NCBI GenBank assembly: GCA_021809565.1
Contig: JAJZKG010000035.1
Coordinates: 1-5,464, forward strand
From: a bacterium
GTDB lineage: Bacteria > Patescibacteria > Dojkabacteria > JAKAPS01 > JAJZLI01
Direction: 5' to 3'
Length of the DNA: 5,464 bases
Part shown: positions 4,247 to 5,464 of the stretch, piece after piece
Position numbering within the stretch: position 1 is the first letter of the stretch
How the letters are laid out: every line of letters begins with the position of its first letter
Position numbers and translations under genes: made by a program
The notes under the pieces: model-generated
Databases searched by the model: none
What the model saw: only the letters and a program-made list of their open reading frames with translations
What the model was told of the DNA's origin: nothing

Positions 4247-5464
4247 CTATAATCCGATATACAAAAATAGAAAATACACCAAGGCATTTATTATAGTAAG
4301 AGGTATGCCAATCTTTACAAACTCCCACATAGATATTGTTTCTTTATATTTTTTTTCTGCTTGATTTATTATAATAACATTACTTGCAGCTCCAAGTATT
4401 GACATGTTTCCCGCTATTGTGCTTCCTGCTGCAAGCGCCATAAAGCCCAATAATGAAACCCCTATACTTTTTAATATTGGAAGGTATAGCGCAACAAGAG
4501 GAAGATTAGAAATAAACTGACTAAATATTATGCTTACTCCGAAAATAAAAGGTATTGAAGCAAGATTATTATAAACTGTACCGAGTAAAGGCTGTATTAC
4601 TCCTGAAAGCCATACACTTTGTATTAATATAAACATAGATACGAAGAAAATCAGTATAGACCAATTAACTTCTTTAAATATCTCTATTCTGCGATTGCTT
4701 AAAAGCAATATTGGAAGAGCTGAAAAAATCCCTATATAGACAAGCCCTATCTGATAACCTAAATTGATAAAACTAGATATAAGATTAAAGCTTATAGTAA
4801 GGACAAGTATTGCTATTGAGATCTTAACTATTCCTGCAAGATTATTATCCATTATTGGCTCACGTATATGAACTAATCTTTTTTTGGTTTTGAAGGATTT
4901 TCCGTAAAAGATTTTTATTATAAAGTATACTATTAATAAATTCAACATTGTAGGTATGAAAAGATATCTGAAAAATGTTAAAAATGGAGAAGGCACCCCG
5001 CTTGATGCTATAAGTAGATTCTGTGGATTTCCTATAGGGCTCATTACACTGCCTAAAGTTATTGAAAATGCCATTACAAGAAGAAGTGGCTTTAATTTTA
5101 TTCCATGTTTTGATGAAATATACGCAGCTAGGGATACCATGACTACTGCTAAGGTATCATTAACAATAAAAAATGAAAGGAATCCGGTTATGAATATTAA
5201 TCCTAAGAGCAGGGTATTTTTACTTTTGAAGTACCTTAAAAATAAATGTGATATATTTAATAGATAATTAGATTTTTCTAGAGCAAGACCTACAACAAAC
5301 ATTGAAAAAAGAAATATTATTACATTAAATTGTATAGATAAATAAGCGTCGTATAAAGAAATTTGGCCTGTTAAAAGTACTATTAATGCGCCTAGGAACA
5401 TTATTTTCCATATATCTATCTTTCTTTTGAATGTGGTCCGTATAGAAATAAATATTAAAACTAA
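4247..5464 (-). CDS. ArsB/NhaD/SLC13-type (ion transporter superfamily) permease, partial, 5' end off right edge
   Basis: A polytopic membrane protein of the CitMHS/ArsB group. A Met codon at 5401 could start it, but the frame stays open to the right edge and the 21 extra codons continue the family pattern: a hydrophobic LVLIFISIRTT and then IDIWKIMFLGALIVLL. The true start is therefore beyond the window, and 405 residues plus the stop are seen. Counted from the Met at 5401, the two half-repeats show FIVNDTLAVVM (78-88) with SPIGNPQNLL (121-130), and SNLPLVALYLP (298-308) with GSTIAGNMSILGAASNVII (326-344). The GNPQN and GAASN hairpins are the ion/substrate sites of the family. A basic loop (about 164-181) links the halves. 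Likely substrates are arsenite, citrate, sulfate or another anion, driven by H+ or Na+; these motifs do not decide which. No ars genes are visible. Confidence 0.88.
   Translation of the reverse strand, partial: LVLIFISIRTTFKRKIDIWKIMFLGALIVLLTGQISLYDAYLSIQFNVIIFLFSMFVVGLALEKSNYLLNISHLFLRYFKSKNTLLLGLIFITGFLSFFIVNDTLAVVMVSLAAYISSKHGIKLKPLLLVMAFSITLGSVMSPIGNPQNLLIASSGVPSPFLTFFRYLFIPTMLNLLIVYFIIKIFYGKSFKTKKRLVHIREPIMDNNLAGIVKISIAILVLTISFNLISSFINLGYQIGLVYIGIFSALPILLLSNRRIEIFKEVNWSILIFFVSMFILIQSVWLSGVIQPLLGTVYNNLASIPFIFGVSIIFSQFISNLPLVALYLPILKSIGVSLLGFMALAAGSTIAGNMSILGAASNVIIINQAEKKYKETISMWEFVKIGIPLTIINALVYFLFLYIGL
4349..4356 (+). terminator. Possible T8 terminator of the CDGSH gene inside the convergent transporter gene
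   Basis: The first long T run on the plus strand after the CDGSH stop codon is T8 at 4349-4356, about 110 bases downstream and inside the opposite gene. It encodes lysines of the transporter's C-terminal loop, so the run may be incidental. With only seven bases between the two stop codons, the transcripts must overlap whichever terminator is used. Confidence 0.25.

Noticed and set aside
4053..4328. Minus-strand frame of 91 codons across the CDGSH gene
   Set aside because: It is antisense to a complete CDGSH motif and overlaps the transporter's 3' end in another frame.
4956..5267. Plus-strand frame of 103 codons
   Set aside because: It is antisense to the conserved GNPQN region of the transporter.

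Overview
The window looks like a piece of an AT-rich archaeal genome, most likely a small DPANN/ARMAN-type archaeon (Micrarchaeota or Parvarchaeota). The evidence is an archaeal class III (type IV pilin-like) signal peptide of the QSAMEYL...YGW type fused to a DUF2341-like surface region, an archaeal RibL-type FAD synthase, AT-rich TATA-like promoters with short leaders, GGTG-type ribosome binding sites, and poly-T rather than hairpin terminators. The lineage is an inference from gene content; there is no rRNA or other marker here.

Layout from left to right. (1) Bases 1-1378, minus strand: the N-terminal 459 residues of a large secreted or pilus-like surface protein that runs off the left edge. 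(2) 1379-1522: a divergent promoter region. (3) 1523-1960, plus: FAD synthase family nucleotidyltransferase. (4) 2005-2199, minus: a 64-residue protein with a perfect-pattern Cys-Gly-Cys tandem repeat and a charged helical tail, convergent with the FAD synthase. (5) 2200-2312: a divergent promoter region with a 22-bp palindrome at its centre. (6) 2313-2636, plus: a PadR-family repressor whose N-terminus carries two cysteines. (7) 2753-3610 and 3611-3997, plus: a TauE/SafE-family permease followed with no gap by a DUF1634 three-helix membrane protein. (8) 4066-4239, plus: a minimal 57-residue CDGSH iron-sulfur protein. (9) 4247 to the right edge, minus: an ArsB/NhaD/SLC13-type ion transporter whose start lies beyond the window.

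The central part reads as a small regulated module: PadR and the CGC-repeat protein are divergent over a shared operator-like palindrome, next to a permease pair of the kind associated with sulfur-containing anions, then an Fe-S protein and a second anion transporter. A role in thiol, metal or sulfur-anion handling is a reasonable hypothesis but is not shown by the sequence. The permease pair and the CDGSH gene seem to have their own promoters, and no second copy of the palindrome is visible in front of them. No tRNA, rRNA, CRISPR array, insertion sequence or attachment site was seen. All intergenic gaps are below 150 bases.
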